This document shows positions 8,817 through 19,200 of a stretch of 64,000 nucleotides of DNA, piece by piece. The stretch comes from Cognaticolwellia beringensis (lineage in GTDB: Bacteria > Pseudomonadota > Gammaproteobacteria > Enterobacterales > Alteromonadaceae). The stretch lies in NCBI RefSeq assembly GCF_002076895.1, contig NZ_CP020465.1:744001-808000 (forward strand), read 5' to 3'. The notes beneath the pieces were generated by a model. That model was not told the origin of the DNA, made no database searches, and was given only the letters and a program-made list of their open reading frames with translations. The translations under genes were made by a program, and so were the position numbers. How positions within the stretch are numbered: position 1 is the stretch's first letter; each line of letters starts with the position of its first letter.

Positions 8817-9677
8817 ATGTCAATTCAAAATACTGAACAAAAACAAACGCCTTGGGCTATTATTGCCATAATCATTGCTGCTATTATCGCTTTTGTTATC
8901 TATTACTATGTTATTGCTGCAGATGACAATAAAGTTATTGATACTGCTGTTCCTACCGTCATTGCACCCGTTGAAGAGCCCGTGCTTGAAATTGATATTA
9001 CGCCTGAGATCATTGAGTCGGATATTACGACAGAGCAAGTTGAAGAAGACACTACTGATATTGAACCTGAAATTGTATTACCTACCTTAGACGAAAGTGA
9101 CACTTGGTTCAGTACTAAATTGCCAACGTTAACTTGGCGTAAAGAATTACTGAAACTGGTGGTTACTGACGATATGATCCGCCGCTTTGTGGTCTTTACT
9201 GATAACTTTAGTCAAGGAACCCTAGCCTATGAACACACACCTTTAATTACCCCTAATGCGAAATTTACCGCTGTAGAAGAACAAACAAACGAGGGAATTA
9301 AATGGCAGTGGGATGAGAGTAGTGCTCGCAGATTTAGTAATTATGTTGATCTATTACGCTCGATGGATAGCGAAATGCTTGTGCAATGGTACGTTGAATT
9401 GAAACCGTTAATTGATCAAGCATATGGAGAATTAGGATATCCAGAACAAGACTTTACCGAAGTGTTGCATAACGCCATAACCAAGGTTTTAGATATGGAA
9501 GTCCCAAAAAATCAACCTGAGTTAGAACGTCCTAGCGTTATGTATAAATACAAAGATGAGTCTTTAGAGTCTTTAGATGACGCAGAGAAGCTATTGCTTA
9601 GATTAGGCAAAGAAAACTTACTTGTTATCAAATCAGTACTGCTAGAAATTAACGAAAAATTAGCAAGAGAACGTTGA
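8817..9677 (+). CDS. DUF3014 single-pass membrane protein
   Basis: This is a 286-aa protein with an N-terminal membrane anchor (about residues 13-35, WAIIAIIIAAIIAFVIYYYV), an acidic low-complexity linker rich in Glu, Ile, Pro and Thr (about 40-90), and a C-terminal globular domain (about 95-280) that I recognise as DUF3014. No catalytic motif is visible and the function is unknown. The topology suggests a periplasmic soluble domain. It is transcribed with the next acyltransferase (18 bp gap). Confidence 0.75.
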   Translation: MSIQNTEQKQTPWAIIAIIIAAIIAFVIYYYVIAADDNKVIDTAVPTVIAPVEEPVLEIDITPEIIESDITTEQVEEDTTDIEPEIVLPTLDESDTWFSTKLPTLTWRKELLKLVVTDDMIRRFVVFTDNFSQGTLAYEHTPLITPNAKFTAVEEQTNEGIKWQWDESSARRFSNYVDLLRSMDSEMLVQWYVELKPLIDQAYGELGYPEQDFTEVLHNAITKVLDMEVPKNQPELERPSVMYKYKDESLESLDDAEKLLLRLGKENLLVIKSVLLEINEKLARER

Positions 9678-9694
9678 GTCTTGGCTAGCGAAAA

Positions 9695-10288
9695 ATGAAT
9701 AAATTGCAAACGCCAACGTTACATTCGTGTATCGCAACCCGCGATTATGGCATGTTAAGACGATGCGCAAGTTACATGATGGTGTGCTTTGGATGGAAGA
9801 TTATTGGAGAGTTGCCAAAACAGCCAAAGTTTATTCTTGCGGTGGCGCCTCATACCTCCAATTGGGACTTTTTTGTTGCCATCGCCAGTGTCTTTTCATT
9901 AAACCTGAAAGTGTCTTTTCTCGCTAAAGGCAGCATATTCCGGTGGCCAGTTAAATCGTTATTGACTGCCATTGGTGGTATTGGTGTCGATCGTAGTCAT
10001 AGTCATGGCGTTGTCGGTCAAATGGTAGAAGAATTTAAAGCTCATGAGCAATTTATTCTAGGCATTGCACCGGAAGGAACCCGTAGTAAAACTATTGAGT
10101 GGAAAACTGGCTTTTTGCAAATCGCCAAGCAAGCTAATGTTCCCATTGTACCGGTGAGTTTTGATTTCATTAAAAAAGAAGTGCGATTTCATTCCGCCGT
10201 CCTTATAACGGGAGATATAAATCAAGAGTTAGTCGAATTTAAGCAAATATTTGCTGATGTTTGTGCAAAAAATCCGCAAGCAGTCTGA
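9695..10288 (+). CDS. PlsC-type 1-acylglycerol-3-phosphate acyltransferase family protein
   Basis: This 197-aa lysophospholipid acyltransferase family enzyme is shorter than classical PlsC. The catalytic HX4D motif is H53-TSNW-D58, the phosphate-binding motif is PEGTRS (E127-R130), and IVPVSFDF comes later. It resembles the YihG/acyltransferase subgroup that lacks N-terminal membrane helices. The physiological acceptor cannot be told from sequence. The start ATG is 17 bp after the DUF3014 gene, and the SRP RNA gene follows on the same strand. Confidence 0.85.
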   Translation: MNKLQTPTLHSCIATRDYGMLRRCASYMMVCFGWKIIGELPKQPKFILAVAPHTSNWDFFVAIASVFSLNLKVSFLAKGSIFRWPVKSLLTAIGGIGVDRSHSHGVVGQMVEEFKAHEQFILGIAPEGTRSKTIEWKTGFLQIAKQANVPIVPVSFDFIKKEVRFHSAVLITGDINQELVEFKQIFADVCAKNPQAV

Positions 10289-10370
10289 TTTTCGTAACTA
10301 GCGCTTGCAACCAAGCAATTGATTAGCGATAATTCGCGCCGCGCTAAAGAGATTCTTTCAGCGCTTCTAT

Positions 10371-10483
10371 GGTGACCCTTTTGGTCCCTCCGCAATGATA
10401 CTCTGTGAATTCGGCCAGGTCCGGAAGGAAGCAACCGCAGCAGACGACTCATGTGCCGGAGTGTGGCTATTAGGGTTGCCACC
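10371..10483 (+). ncRNA. ffs: Signal recognition particle 4.5S RNA
   Basis: This is a small bacterial SRP RNA of about 113 nt. The universally conserved Ffh-binding/apical region GGTCCGGAAGGAAGCA is at 10418-10433. The strand returns with GTGCCGG, and the terminal helix pairs GGTGACCCT (10371-10379) with AGGGTTGCCACC. The RNA scaffolds Ffh for cotranslational membrane targeting. The ends are inferred from the closing helix. Confidence 0.93.
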
Positions 10484-10992
10484 CAATATTTAAAGTACCT
10501 CTCAAGACAGTAAAAAATACTCACCTTCTACGAACTCCAGAAAATATCATATTAGGTATCACAAGTAAGCTTGTCCTAGACCAATTACCTTATTTATCTA
10601 AGTCACTTTTTTCAACAGCCTCTAGACTAGCATGTGAAAGCAGCAGTATTTTTCTTAATATTTTTGAGAAATGAACATTGGAGTCCATTCTACTCAATAT
10701 TTTTAGTCCAATTATATACCCAGCCTAAAAATCAGAAATTACAATTATCCAAGTTATAAACCGCTATATCGTTTTCACTCCATCGCGCAATAAATATATC
10801 TAATCAAATGGCTAAGTTAATTATACCCTGCAGGCCGGTAATAAATGAATACGTATGTAGATACTTGTATTAGAACTGACTAACTAATTAGGATATAGCA
10901 CTACAAATAATAACTTATAAAATATCAGCTGAACCTTTCTTTACTAGTGATTAGTGCCAACAATAGCTATTAGAATAAAGGATGGTAATGGT
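10484..10992. other. Intergenic region before the first amylase
   Basis: About 510 AT-rich bases without a credible gene. It holds one of the three shared operator-like sites (10846-10859), about 135 bases before the amylase start. I see no clear terminator for the SRP RNA beyond its own helix. Confidence 0.6.
10846..10859 (+). promoter_or_regulatory. Operator-like site, copy 1 (starch locus)
   Basis: TGAATACGTATGTA has a CG-centred partial dyad of the type bound by LacI-family regulators. Near-identical copies occur at 15905-15918 (reverse orientation) and 16106-16119 in front of the TonB receptor, and I found no match elsewhere in the window by eye. The likely binder is a maltose/starch regulator such as MalR; this is inference. 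Confidence 0.55.
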
Positions 10993-12747
10993 ATGAAACA
11001 GGATAATTCCACTATGAATTTTAGCCGAGCATTGATCATAACATCTGTTAGTTCCATTTTATCTTTTTCAATTTTTGGCTGTACATCTTCAGTAACGTTG
11101 CCTTCAAATTCATCAGTTATGTCGAATAAACAAACACCAGAATTTTACGGTACTTTGGATCCTTATGCTTCTGAATCAGTGTATTTTTTATTAACTGACA
11201 GGTTCGTTGATGGTGATAAAACTAACAATCATGAAGCGCAAGGCGGAAAATATCCTAGTTTCGATATTCCACTGAACGGCCCGGATGGACAACAAGCTAA
11301 TGTTGGCTATTTAGGTGGTGACTTCAAAGGTGTATTAAATAACGCCGAGTATATTCAAAATATGGGTTTCACTTCGGTTTGGCTAACACCGATATATGAC
11401 AACCCAGACCAAGCTTTTAATGGTGGTGATAAAGTCGCTTTTGGTGAGTATTACAAAGATGGCGGAAAAACCGGTTATCATGGCTATTGGGCCAATAATT
11501 TTTACCAAGTTGATGAACATCTACCGTCAAAAGACTTAAGCTTTGCTGACTTAACTAAGCAACTTAAAAATAAGCATGATTTAAATTTCGTGCTTGATAT
11601 TGTCGCCAATCACGGTTCGCCTTCATACAGCATGGTAGAAGATCAGCCTAAGTTTGGCGAAATATATGATCAAAGTGGCAAGCTAGTTGCCAATCATCAA
11701 AATATCCATCCTGAAAAGCTCGATCCTAGTAACCCGATGCATGCCTTTTTCAATACCCATACTGGCCTTGCACAACTATCAGATTTAAATGAAAACAATG
11801 AAGCTGTGCTAGATTATTTTGAAGGAGCTTATCTTAAGTGGATAGCACAAGGCGCCCATGCTCTTCGTGTTGATACTATTAAAGAAATGCCACATCACTT
11901 CTGGAAAAAACTCTTTGACCGTATTCGTCAGCATCATCCTGATATTTTTATTTTCGGCGAAAGCTACTCTTATGACGCAGAATTTATTGCTGAGCATACT
12001 CGTCCTGAAAATGGTGGTGCTAGTGTTTTAGATTTCCCAGGCAGAAAAGCGATCACCGAAGTATTTGAAAATACGGATAGCGATTTTAGCGATATATTGT
12101 CGTATTTACATCTAGATGACGGTATTTATCAAAACCCGTATGAGCTAATGACTTTCTACGATAATCACGACATGGAACGCATGAATGCCACTGATGAAGG
12201 CTTCATCGATGCCAATAACTGGTTATTTACCACTCGCGGAATTCCTGTAATTTACTATGGCTCTGAAATCAATTTTATGACAGGACAGCCAGAGCATAAA
12301 GGTAATCGAAACTATCTCGGTCAGCAAAGAATTGAACAAGCTAAAAATTACATTATACATAATGAGTTAACCAGCATAGCCCATGTTAGAAAAAGCTCAG
12401 TTGCCTTACAACGGGGCTTACAAGTTAATGCCGACTTTAAAGGTGATTTGGCAAGCTTCTATCGTGTTTACCAAAACAATGGTGATAACCAAACCGCATT
12501 AGTGCTACTGAATAAAGGTGATAGCGAAGCCGAGTTCACTCTGGACAAAATGATGAGTACAGGACTATGGACCGATGCAATGACGGGTCAAGAGTATCTT
12601 ATTGATAACAATAATTTAGCCTTGAATCTCACAGTGAAATCTCATGGCGTAGCGGTGCTACTACTTAATAGCCCTATCAATAATTCTGAACTACTAACAC
12701 AGCTCCTTAGCCAACAAAGCAAACTCCACGAAGCAGCTTCACAATAA
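10993..12747 (+). CDS. GH13 alpha-amylase-type lipoprotein
   Basis: This is a 584-aa predicted lipoprotein glucanase. I start at ATG 10993 (MKQDNSTMNF; AAAGGA upstream) rather than the GTG at 10954. ATG 11014 is also possible. The signal peptide ends in a lipobox-like IFGC. The GH13 signature regions are complete: DIVANHG; HALRVDTI with nucleophile D294; FGES with acid/base E323; YDNHD with D393. The start of the barrel (FLLTDRFVDGDKTNNHE) resembles cyclodextrin-glucanotransferase-like or maltogenic amylases. It should cleave alpha-1,4-glucans at the cell surface or in the periplasm. It is the first gene of the starch locus. Confidence 0.88.
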   Translation: MKQDNSTMNFSRALIITSVSSILSFSIFGCTSSVTLPSNSSVMSNKQTPEFYGTLDPYASESVYFLLTDRFVDGDKTNNHEAQGGKYPSFDIPLNGPDGQQANVGYLGGDFKGVLNNAEYIQNMGFTSVWLTPIYDNPDQAFNGGDKVAFGEYYKDGGKTGYHGYWANNFYQVDEHLPSKDLSFADLTKQLKNKHDLNFVLDIVANHGSPSYSMVEDQPKFGEIYDQSGKLVANHQNIHPEKLDPSNPMHAFFNTHTGLAQLSDLNENNEAVLDYFEGAYLKWIAQGAHALRVDTIKEMPHHFWKKLFDRIRQHHPDIFIFGESYSYDAEFIAEHTRPENGGASVLDFPGRKAITEVFENTDSDFSDILSYLHLDDGIYQNPYELMTFYDNHDMERMNATDEGFIDANNWLFTTRGIPVIYYGSEINFMTGQPEHKGNRNYLGQQRIEQAKNYIIHNELTSIAHVRKSSVALQRGLQVNADFKGDLASFYRVYQNNGDNQTALVLLNKGDSEAEFTLDKMMSTGLWTDAMTGQEYLIDNNNLALNLTVKSHGVAVLLLNSPINNSELLTQLLSQQSKLHEAASQ

Positions 12748-12947
12748 GCTCGGCTGTGATGAAAGGGATGTTTTTAAAAACAATTACTTATGCAATAAAA
12801 AGTAGGGCGTGTAATTTTTTTGTGATTGGGAATATGACGAACGTATAGAAAAATTTTTTAAAGATAACCAGTTGATATTTTTAAAAATCAGTTTTGTTTT
12901 GCATTCAAATTAATGGCGGCTGTTCAGGAACTTAATCGGGAAAAATT

Positions 12948-15605
12948 ATGAATATTAGAATTCACAAACGTCGTGTTTACCTTTTGACGGCGGTATTTTT
13001 AATTATGCTTGCTGGCAATGGCTGTAGTGATACTGTTCATAGTGATAAAGCAAACCTAACTAATGCCTGCGATGCATCAATATCTGGCTGCGTAGATGGA
13101 CGGTTAATACATGTTCCGTCACCAGAATGGCAAGATCAGATTATTTACTTCCTCATGATTGACCGCTTCAACGACGGTGAACCCGCTCGAAATGATCAAG
13201 GTTATAACCTCTATGATCCTAAAAAAGAAAGCCACTATAGCGGTGGTGATCTGCAGGGGGTTATCGACAAATTAGATTATATTCAAAATATTGGTGCTAC
13301 CACCTTGTGGACCACACCACCTGTTACTAACCAATGGTGGAATGCGGCGCAGAATTATGGCGGATTTCATGGCTATTGGCCAATAGACCACAGAAAGATT
13401 GACGAGCATTTTGGGGATTTAGATACTTACAAAAATCTATCTCACGAGCTCCATAGCCGGGGTATGTATTTGATCAAAGATATCGTTATCAACCATACGG
13501 GCAATTATTTTGATTATGACCATGAGTACGATCCAAATGACCCCACCATAGGCTTCGAATTTGTTGGCAATAATATCCCCACTTCAGCGCCAACGATGCC
13601 ACCGCTAGATATGAATAATGCCAATAACCCAGAACATGTTAAGGCCGGCATTTACCACTGGACACCACTTGTGGTTGACCTCGACGATCCGGTGCAGGAA
13701 TGGACTTATCAAATGGGCCGATTAGACGATATCAACACCTCTAATGAATTGGTTCGTAAAGCATTTAAAGATGTTTATAACTATTGGATAAGAGAAGCTG
13801 GCGTTGATGCTTACCGTATCGACACAGTGAAATATGTTGAACATGATTATTGGCACGACTTTTTGCACGCGCAAGACGGCATTCTTAATACCGCAGCCGA
13901 AACAGGCAGAGACAATTTTCTTACTTTTGGTGAAGTTAAAGATGTTTCTAAACCATTGTCAGATGCTGCAGAGCGAAAACTGTTAACTTATTTGGGTACT
14001 GAAGAAAAACCAGAATTATCCTCAATCATTGGCTTTCCGCTGCACGAAGAACTGGGCCGAATTTTTGCCGCAGGTCGCCCAACCAGTTGGTTGACCTTTC
14101 GCGTTAAAGCACACTTAGAAGTTTATCCTGATCCTTATATCGTGCCCAACTTCATTGATAACCATGATACCCCTAGGTTTCCTGGCAGTGAGGCAGGCAT
14201 GAGGCAAGCGCTAGCGTTAATTTTTACCATCCCAGGTATTCCGGTGATTTATCAGGGGAACGAGCAAAATCATGTTGATTCGCGCCAAGCCATGTTTGCC
14301 GGTGGTTACCTAACGGATACCGACCAATTTAATCAAGATTCCGAATTATTTAAATTCACTCAATCCCTAGCAAAGCTTCGTCAAGGTGACAAATTATTTA
14401 GCCGTGGTTCAATGGAATTACTGGCTGATAACCCTACAAGTGCTGGCGTATTTGCTTACAAACGCAGCTACAAAGGCGAGCACGCCTTTATCATTATGAA
14501 CACTGCAGAGCACACTACCTTACTAAATAATATGCCGACAGGCTTGCTTGACGGGCAGGTGCTACAGCCTATTTTCTCAGACAAACTTGGCAACAATACA
14601 ACCACCTTGGTTGTTGGGCAAGATGGTACTCTGACTACGGAAGTACCTGCACGGGGGCTGCTAATATTCAAAGCTGAAAATAAATCTAATGCTGAAGCAG
14701 TTGCAGCTCACAGTATTAGTGTTGATCAGGATTATCGCAAGAAAACGCTAAAGAAGAGCGTCACAATCAGTGGCTCAATCAGCAAACCAAATAGCACCTT
14801 AGCGCTAGTCGTTGACGGCAATCTTGATAACGTAACAAGTATCACCGCAGATGCTAATGGTCGTTGGGAGACCACATTACCAGTTGTTGACTTAGGCACT
14901 CATAAACGGTTCTTCGAAATGTATTCTACTGAGCTTAATGCCGCGAGCGAACGCCAGCAATATAACGAAACCGTAGTTAAAGCCAATTGGGATGTAGCGT
15001 TTAAAGATGGACTTAATGATGACAATGGCCTTTCGGGGAACATTTTTCCTCCAAGTGAATCTACCTTTGGCAAGCAAATGGATATTGAGGCCGTTCGTGC
15101 CCGTAGTGCTGGCGATACATTACTGTTAGATATTACTATGCATGAGCTCACTGATATGTGGGTAGCTTCCAATCATTTGGATCATGTCGCTTTTACACTC
15201 TTTTTTGATTTTCCAGGCCTAGAGGGTATAAAGCCCTTATCTACATTACAGGCAGAGGCACCAGATGGTTTCCTATGGGATTTTTCTCATGTGCTTTATG
15301 GCTGGGGCAATTTCTTATTTGACAGTAATGGAGCCACTGCTGATAAACCCGGACAAAAGCTTGGCACTGCCCCTAGTGTCGAGGTAGATAAAGATGCGCG
15401 TACTATTACGTTAGCTTACAGCGCTTCGGCGCTTGGCCAAGACGGTTGGGCAGGAGCCAAAATCTATCTTACAACTTGGGATAGAGCGGGCGAGGGCGGT
15501 ATTCGAATCTTGTCTCCTGCAGGAGCTGAGTGGGAATTTGGTGGTGCTGAAGGCAGTGCCCCGTTGATTTTGGATGATTTACTGATTGAGCTTCCTAGCC
15601 CATAA
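12948..15605 (+). CDS. GH13 glycosidase with C-terminal glucodextranase-type domain
   Basis: This is an 885-aa exported GH13 enzyme. The signal peptide ends near AGNGC; Cys26 may be lipidated, but the lipobox is not canonical. The catalytic barrel spans about residues 55-470, with regions DIVINHTG, AYRIDTVKY (D292), FLTFGEVKD (E329) and FIDNHDTPRF (D407). After a beta domain there is an Ig-like linker (about 590-680) and a C-terminal beta-sandwich (about 685-885) that resembles the C-terminal domain of glucodextranase. The substrate is probably starch or pullulan fragments. It lies 200 bp after the first amylase, on the same strand. Confidence 0.85.
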   Translation: MNIRIHKRRVYLLTAVFLIMLAGNGCSDTVHSDKANLTNACDASISGCVDGRLIHVPSPEWQDQIIYFLMIDRFNDGEPARNDQGYNLYDPKKESHYSGGDLQGVIDKLDYIQNIGATTLWTTPPVTNQWWNAAQNYGGFHGYWPIDHRKIDEHFGDLDTYKNLSHELHSRGMYLIKDIVINHTGNYFDYDHEYDPNDPTIGFEFVGNNIPTSAPTMPPLDMNNANNPEHVKAGIYHWTPLVVDLDDPVQEWTYQMGRLDDINTSNELVRKAFKDVYNYWIREAGVDAYRIDTVKYVEHDYWHDFLHAQDGILNTAAETGRDNFLTFGEVKDVSKPLSDAAERKLLTYLGTEEKPELSSIIGFPLHEELGRIFAAGRPTSWLTFRVKAHLEVYPDPYIVPNFIDNHDTPRFPGSEAGMRQALALIFTIPGIPVIYQGNEQNHVDSRQAMFAGGYLTDTDQFNQDSELFKFTQSLAKLRQGDKLFSRGSMELLADNPTSAGVFAYKRSYKGEHAFIIMNTAEHTTLLNNMPTGLLDGQVLQPIFSDKLGNNTTTLVVGQDGTLTTEVPARGLLIFKAENKSNAEAVAAHSISVDQDYRKKTLKKSVTISGSISKPNSTLALVVDGNLDNVTSITADANGRWETTLPVVDLGTHKRFFEMYSTELNAASERQQYNETVVKANWDVAFKDGLNDDNGLSGNIFPPSESTFGKQMDIEAVRARSAGDTLLLDITMHELTDMWVASNHLDHVAFTLFFDFPGLEGIKPLSTLQAEAPDGFLWDFSHVLYGWGNFLFDSNGATADKPGQKLGTAPSVEVDKDARTITLAYSASALGQDGWAGAKIYLTTWDRAGEGGIRILSPAGAEWEFGGAEGSAPLILDDLLIELPSP

Positions 15606-15904
15606 CAACCACCAAAAATAAAAGCCTGCTATTTGTAATTTCAACCTTTTTAGCGCTTTCGATTATTAATAAAGCTCACAGGATGCATCAAGTTAAACTG
15701 GTGCAAAAATTCAGGCGAAAAGTCGACTTTACTCGATACGAAAGGCCATTCTCAAGTGACAACACGAAGTGAATATAATGCCTATGGTGTTAAGTGCCCT
15801 TTACAGATAAAACAATTTAACTTTTATTTTCATCGTGTGATCCTATTTTAATTAATTATTTAATCTGCTTTTTATGTTAGCTATTTATGAATATAGAGCA
15901 CAAT

Positions 15905-15918
15905 TGCATACGTATTCA
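15905..15918 (-). promoter_or_regulatory. Operator-like site, copy 2 (starch locus)
   Basis: TGCATACGTATTCA; its reverse complement TGAATACGTATGCA differs from copy 1 at one base. It overlaps the palindrome at 15914-15927. Confidence 0.55.
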
Positions 15919-16105
15919 TATATGAATCGACTTTGGTGGCTAGAAGCTAAAATCGCTAATGATTTTTTGTAAATTAGTTCTTCTTATATTCAATGTTAAC
16001 TTAGTTATATTAAGCATGTGCTGCGCTTGCCGACATTTACGCCTACTTTTCAAACAACAATATTACTGAGCAATCAAGGCAATTATTGTTGGGTTTTGCC
16101 AATTA

Positions 16106-16119
16106 GGAATACGTATGCA
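16106..16119 (+). promoter_or_regulatory. Operator-like site, copy 3 (starch locus)
   Basis: GGAATACGTATGCA, about 108 bases before the TonB receptor start. It shares 12 of 14 bases with copy 1 and 13 of 14 with the reverse complement of copy 2. Confidence 0.55.
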
Positions 16120-16226
16120 GTCTATATCTATTGTGTTTTATGTTTTCTATATTGGTTTTAATCAATAAATCAGTGGTGAGGCTGATCTACAAATAGAATA
16201 TTCAGGGATGAAATCAAGGGGGAACA

Positions 16227-19200
16227 ATGTCTAAAATTAAACCAAGCTTTAAACTCAGTAACCTTACTTTAGCTATAATGACGAGTGGTTTGATTGCTTA
16301 TTCTGGAGCTTTGTATGCTCAAGATGACAAGAAAACAGCTGTAGCAGAACAAGTTGAAAACATAGAAGTACCAGAAAAAATAGAAGTGATTGAAGTGACC
16401 GGCTTTCGTCGCTCACTGATACAATCTATTAACCAAAAACGTTTTGCTGATACGGTAACCGAGCAACTCAGCGCAGATGATTTAGGCAGTTTACCTGACG
16501 TTTCTATGGCGGATGCATTAACACGCTTACCTGGTATTTCTGCAGTAAGAACGGGTGGGCAGGCGGCTGAAATTAACATTCGTGGTATGTCAGGTGGTTT
16601 TGTTTCTACAACCTTAAATGGTCGCGAACAAGTCTCTACTGGCGGTAAACGTAGTGTTGAATTTGATCAATATCCATCAGAGTTAATTTCAAAAGCGGCA
16701 GTTTATAAATCGCCTAAAGTTTCATTAATTGAAGGTGGTGTTGCTGGTACGGTGGAGTTAACCACTGCTAGCCCCTTGTCTAACGAAAAAGATCACACCT
16801 TTAGTATTAATGCCCGTGGCATGTATAACGATTTAGCCGCAGATGTGCCAGATGCCACATCTACAGGTCATCGCTTTAGTGTTTCATATCAAGGTAAATT
16901 TGCCGATGAAACGCTAGGTGTTGCTTTAGGCTATGCTCGTTTATTTCAACCAAGCGCTACTGCGCAATTTGTCGGTTTAAATTACAGTAAATTACGCGAC
17001 GTTGATAATCTTGATAATGATACTAACGGTCCGACTAAAGATAACGGCGTTAATATCAATAAAGAATACATCAGCGAAGGTTTTGAGATACAGCACAAAG
17101 GCGGTGAAGAGACCCGTGATGGCTTCATGGCAACGCTTGAATGGCAACCTACTGATAACTTCAAACTTAAAACAGATGGTTTTTATTCAAAGTTTACTTC
17201 GGAAGAGTTTGCTCGTGGTTTTCGAGTGAAATTTGAAGGAGATCAAGCCGCGATTAGTAACCCTGTACTTCATGAAAACTCTGTTATTGGTGGCAACATT
17301 AGCCGCACATCGAACAGCGCAACTCGCATTGAAATGGTTAACGATGATAATTCTGATGTTGATGAAGTGCAAAGTTTTGGTATTAATGCTGATTGGCAAA
17401 TAACAGAACGCCTAAATATGAATCTGGATTTATCGTATTCATCGGCAAAAAGTGAATTTCAAAATGGCTTGATTTGGGCGCTAGTGGCACAAGATGCTAA
17501 CGCGGATGTTCCTAAACTTGATAGCAATGTATCTATTAACTACTTATTGAATGGTTTAGACCTACCTGATGTTGGCTTAAACCAAGCTGACGCTTTTACT
17601 GATTTAAACAAAGTAATGGTAAGTAAATACGGGATCTATCCGTATGTTAATTCAGATGAAGTAAGCGCTGTTCGAGTTGATTTTTCTTATGAACTAGATA
17701 ATGACTACATTACTTCAATTGAAGTAGGTGCGCGTTATTCCGAACGTGAATACAGTAACGATCGCTCGGTATTTGAATACGGTAGTGATAGTTCGTTAAG
17801 TTCATTAGAGGCGCCACTTCGCATTACTGATGATATGGCGACAATTGTTAACTGGAGTGGCAATTTTTCAAACTTCCCAAGCTACCTAGCGTTAGATCAA
17901 GATAAAGTATTGGATGCTTGGTTCCCTGATGGACGTCCAGATCCAGTGCAAACTTGGGGTGATAAAGCCAGCGGTGTCATTAACGGCGCTGCGATTGGTA
18001 AAACCTCTGATTGGACGATGAAAGAAAGTGGTCAAGTATATGAAGATGTTCTGTCAATTTATGTGATGGCGAACATTAATACAGAAATTGCGGGCATCCC
18101 AGTCACGGGTAATTTTGGCGTACGCATGGTGGAAACTACGCAAGCGTCAACATCATTGCAAGATGTTGGTTTAAGCACTAAGAAAGATCAATACGGGCAA
18201 GATATTAAAGATGCACAAGGTAACCCATTAGAATTTGCTAACGCTGACTTGGGTGCTCAATTTATCACGGACGAAGTGGGTCTAATTAACCAACGTTATT
18301 TTCCTACTGTGATCAGCAGTACTTACAGAGACTATTTACCACAGATCAATTTAAATTTTCAGTTAAGTGAAAGCGATCAAATTCGTTTTGCTGCAGCTAA
18401 AGTCATGAGTCGTCCTAACATTGAACGTTTAGCATCAAACTCTAGTTATAATATCAATGTGGTTAATACTGATGCTGGCAGTTATGCCAAAATTGGAGGC
18501 CAAGCGAAAAATAGCCCGCATTTAAAGCCGTTTTATGCCAATCAATATGATATTTCTTATGAAAAGTATTTTACTGAAACCGATGGTAAATTTGTTGCGG
18601 CTGTTTTTTATAAAGACATAGAATCAGCGGGTATTATTACCCAAACCATTACAGAATATGACTTTGCGGGCAATGGCTTTGCTGTACCCGAAGCCTATAC
18701 CGATCCATTGAGTGGTATCCCCTTAGAAGTCAGAAATGGTGATTTTGAAACGGCATTTAACGACGAAGCCGGCGGTTACATTCGCGGTATTGAATTAGGT
18801 TATACGCAAATATTTTCATTCCTACCTGAGTTATGGTCTGGTTTAGGCTTTGATGCGAGTTATTCACACACCGAAAGTGAAATACAACAAATTTCACAAC
18901 TTGGGCAACAAAATTTAGCTATTTCACTACCAGGCTTATCTGAAAATGTGCTGCAAACCACACTATTTTGGGAATACCAAGGCTTCGAAACCCGCTTAAG
19001 TGTGCGTTATCGCGACGAATTTGTTTCTGAACAAGTCGCTGTGGAAGCACAAACAGTCAACTACGATGGCGAAACTGTCCTTGATTACCAAGCCTCTTAT
19101 CAAGTAAATGATAATTTAGGTGTAGTTTTCCAAGTGAACAATTTAACCGACGAACCTACCAAAAGTTACTTTGGCGAAACCGCTCAAACTGGCACGTTAC

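Larger units (their letters stand above)
15606..16226. other. Regulatory intergenic region before the TonB receptor
   Basis: About 620 bases without a gene. It contains two shared operator-like sites (15905-15918 and 16106-16119) spaced 201 bp centre to centre, and a perfect 14-bp palindrome ATTCATATATGAAT at 15914-15927 overlapping the first. The layout fits a long leader with its own promoter for the receptor gene. Confidence 0.6.

Noticed and set aside
8820..9103. Several short frames over the start of the DUF3014 gene
   Set aside because: Ile/Leu/Ser-rich shadows of the membrane anchor and acidic linker in other frames.
10222..10524. 100-aa leftward frame
   Set aside because: It covers the SRP RNA gene and the end of the acyltransferase on the opposite strand; the RNA explains the sequence.
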